From contig JAUSLJ010000035.1 in the NCBI GenBank assembly GCA_030646715.1, positions 124,001-188,000 of the forward strand: a DNA stretch of 64,000 nt, read 5' to 3'. This DNA is from Agitococcus sp. (GTDB lineage Bacteria; Pseudomonadota; Gammaproteobacteria; Pseudomonadales; Moraxellaceae). Below, piece after piece: positions 62,798 to 64,000 of this stretch. Under the pieces are notes generated by a model that saw only the letters and a list, made by a program, of their open reading frames with translations, had not been told where the DNA came from and made no database searches. The translations under genes and the position numbers were made by a program. Every line of letters begins with the position of its first letter. Positions within the stretch are counted from its first letter, which is position 1.

Positions 62798-64000
62798 GTG
62801 ACTGTTTCCATACAAAATACTTCTAGTTCTACTGATAATAATTCTCTTCAACATCCCAAAGGCTGGCGTGAAGTTCAAAGTATAGGCTGGTTAGGCTTAG
62901 GCTTATATTTACTCTTAGCATTATTAACACATTCCCCGTTAGATCCCGGTTGGTCAAAACTGAGTAGCGATACCTTGGCTGTTTCTAATTCGGCGGGTGT
63001 AGCAGGCTCTTGGCTGGCTGATTTAATGTTTAGCTTTTTGGGCAAAGCCGCTTTTTTAATCCCTATTTTTATGATGATTGAAGTGCTGGCTATTTGGCGA
63101 CCACAAACCATGACTTTTAAGTTTGGTTTGCGTTGGTTGGCTAAAGGTTTGTTATTAGTTTCAGCTACAGGTTTGTTTGCGCTCCATGATGTCGAAGCCA
63201 GCAGTAATATTATTAATGCCGCAGGTGGCATTATTGGTTTAGAAGTAGGGCAGTCATTACTTAGTAGTTTTGGTTTAATGGGTAGCACCTTTTTATTGTT
63301 ATCCGTTTTATTAATGAATGGGACATTAGTGACAGGTTTTTCATGGAATTTTCTTTTAGAAGCGTTGGGCTATGCGCCTTATGCAGGAATATTAAAGTTA
63401 CAAGCCAGTTATCGTCGTAAAGTGAAAGAATATCATGAACATCAACTACAAAAAACCGAGCTGAATTCGGCAATGAAAACGGCGGAAGAGAGCTTCCATC
63501 TCAATATCACTAATGACAAAGTCCAAGCACAAATTATTCCGACGGTCAGCAACTCTGTAGATCGACGTATTGAACCTTCGTTTGGGAATTTGCCCGTATT
63601 AGGCACGGAAGATGAGATATTACCTTCACTGATTAATTCAGAAATCGTCAGCACCGAAACACCTCAATTGATGGCAGAGCTTAACGAGGCGTTTGCGGGT
63701 TTTACTCAAGAAATGCCTGCGTTAACACCTGAAATGTTAGCGGCTGCGGGCATTAATGCTACAACCCCATCCATCAACACCGTAGAGCCCACACTTGCTC
63801 AAGAACAGCTTTCCGATGAGCTGAGAGCGTTTTTAGGCGACTCCGCATCAAGCACTATTGCCGAAATGCCTGTTGATGAAACGGCTAAAGATTGGATGCA
63901 CGAAGAAGATCATTTCCCCGTCTTAAAAGTTGAGCCAGAAGCACAACCATTACCTGTTAAAGCAACACCGATTGCTGAGCCTGAACACTTTTTAGATGAA
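62798..64000 (+). CDS. ftsK: DNA translocase FtsK (3' end cut by window)
   Basis: 401 visible codons from GTG 62798, open to the window end. The start has a weak ribosome site (CGGA) and fits the family's N-terminus. 'LLLALLTHSPLDPGWS' and 'SNSAGVAGSWLADLMFSFLG' are the standard FtsK 4-TM N-terminal segments. The acidic, proline-rich linker follows (from about residue 230). The motor domain is beyond the window. FtsK couples chromosome segregation to division. Confidence 0.92.
   Translation, partial: MTVSIQNTSSSTDNNSLQHPKGWREVQSIGWLGLGLYLLLALLTHSPLDPGWSKLSSDTLAVSNSAGVAGSWLADLMFSFLGKAAFLIPIFMMIEVLAIWRPQTMTFKFGLRWLAKGLLLVSATGLFALHDVEASSNIINAAGGIIGLEVGQSLLSSFGLMGSTFLLLSVLLMNGTLVTGFSWNFLLEALGYAPYAGILKLQASYRRKVKEYHEHQLQKTELNSAMKTAEESFHLNITNDKVQAQIIPTVSNSVDRRIEPSFGNLPVLGTEDEILPSLINSEIVSTETPQLMAELNEAFAGFTQEMPALTPEMLAAAGINATTPSINTVEPTLAQEQLSDELRAFLGDSASSTIAEMPVDETAKDWMHEEDHFPVLKVEPEAQPLPVKATPIAEPEHFLDE

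Noticed and set aside
62875-63288. 137-codon open frame on the minus strand over ftsK
   Set aside because: The plus strand carries the FtsK membrane segments in frame; this is their antisense shadow.

Overview
The window looks like the chromosome of an AT-leaning Gram-negative gammaproteobacterium. Supporting signs are type II secretion genes, an outer-membrane maintenance protease, TusBCDE, RoxA/YcfD, CpoB, iron superoxide dismutase and FtsK. The gltA/sdhCDAB divergon, the AraC regulator with an arabinose-binding-type N-terminus and the FecR-type surface protein recall Pseudomonadales (Moraxellaceae-like). That family placement is inference. I see no prophage, CRISPR array, rRNA, tRNA or complete insertion sequence.

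Layout. 1-3.2 kb: end of a type II secretion operon (gspJKLM). 3.2-6.8 kb: minus-strand housekeeping genes (ribosomal oxygenase, nucleotidyltransferase, hydroxyacid dehydrogenase). 6.8-12 kb: citrate synthase divergent from succinate dehydrogenase, with a clear promoter and palindrome between them. 12-17 kb: an AraC regulator divergent from a lipid- or steroid-flavoured cluster (membrane protein, SRPBCC, DCC, SDR and START proteins). 17-22.5 kb: BepA-like protease, TusA, Bcp, GcvR-like protein, QueC, QueE, CpoB. 22.5-30 kb: a signalling block (PP2C phosphatase, CHASE2-Ser/Thr kinase, Sel1 protein, patatin phospholipase, second Ser/Thr kinase).

30.06-44.87 kb is the most striking part: ten minus-strand genes with overlaps or tiny gaps, closed by a perfect terminator. 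In transcription order they encode a LolA/outer-membrane lipoprotein-sorting-like protein, an outer-membrane barrel, an RND/MMPL exporter, a UbiA-family prenyltransferase, a class I HMG-CoA reductase fused to an APH-type kinase, a PEP-synthase/rifampin-phosphotransferase-like enzyme, a GNAT-like protein, an AMP-forming ligase, a CDP-alcohol phosphatidyltransferase and a CarS-like CDP-archaeol synthase. Four of these match families that act in archaeal membrane-lipid synthesis (HMGR, UbiA, CarS, CDP-alcohol transferase). The other genes look like activation and envelope export. I propose an undescribed isoprenoid-lipid biosynthesis and export system. The product cannot be read from the sequence.

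45.3-47.7 kb: tusDCBE and a YbiB-like protein. 47.9-53.4 kb: glpK, galE, argF, argD, grxD. 53.4-56 kb: a FecR-domain surface protein and a small exported companion sharing a motif with it. 56.2-58.8 kb: a Fur-box-controlled set (porin, FMN-binding protein, PepSY membrane protein) that looks like iron acquisition or reduction. 59-64 kb: peroxiredoxin, sodB, trxB, alanine dehydrogenase and the start of ftsK.

A roughly 97-bp dispersed repeat with GGACTTACGC/GCGTAAGTCC ends occurs in three good copies, with two decayed relatives, and several REP-like palindromes lie between genes.
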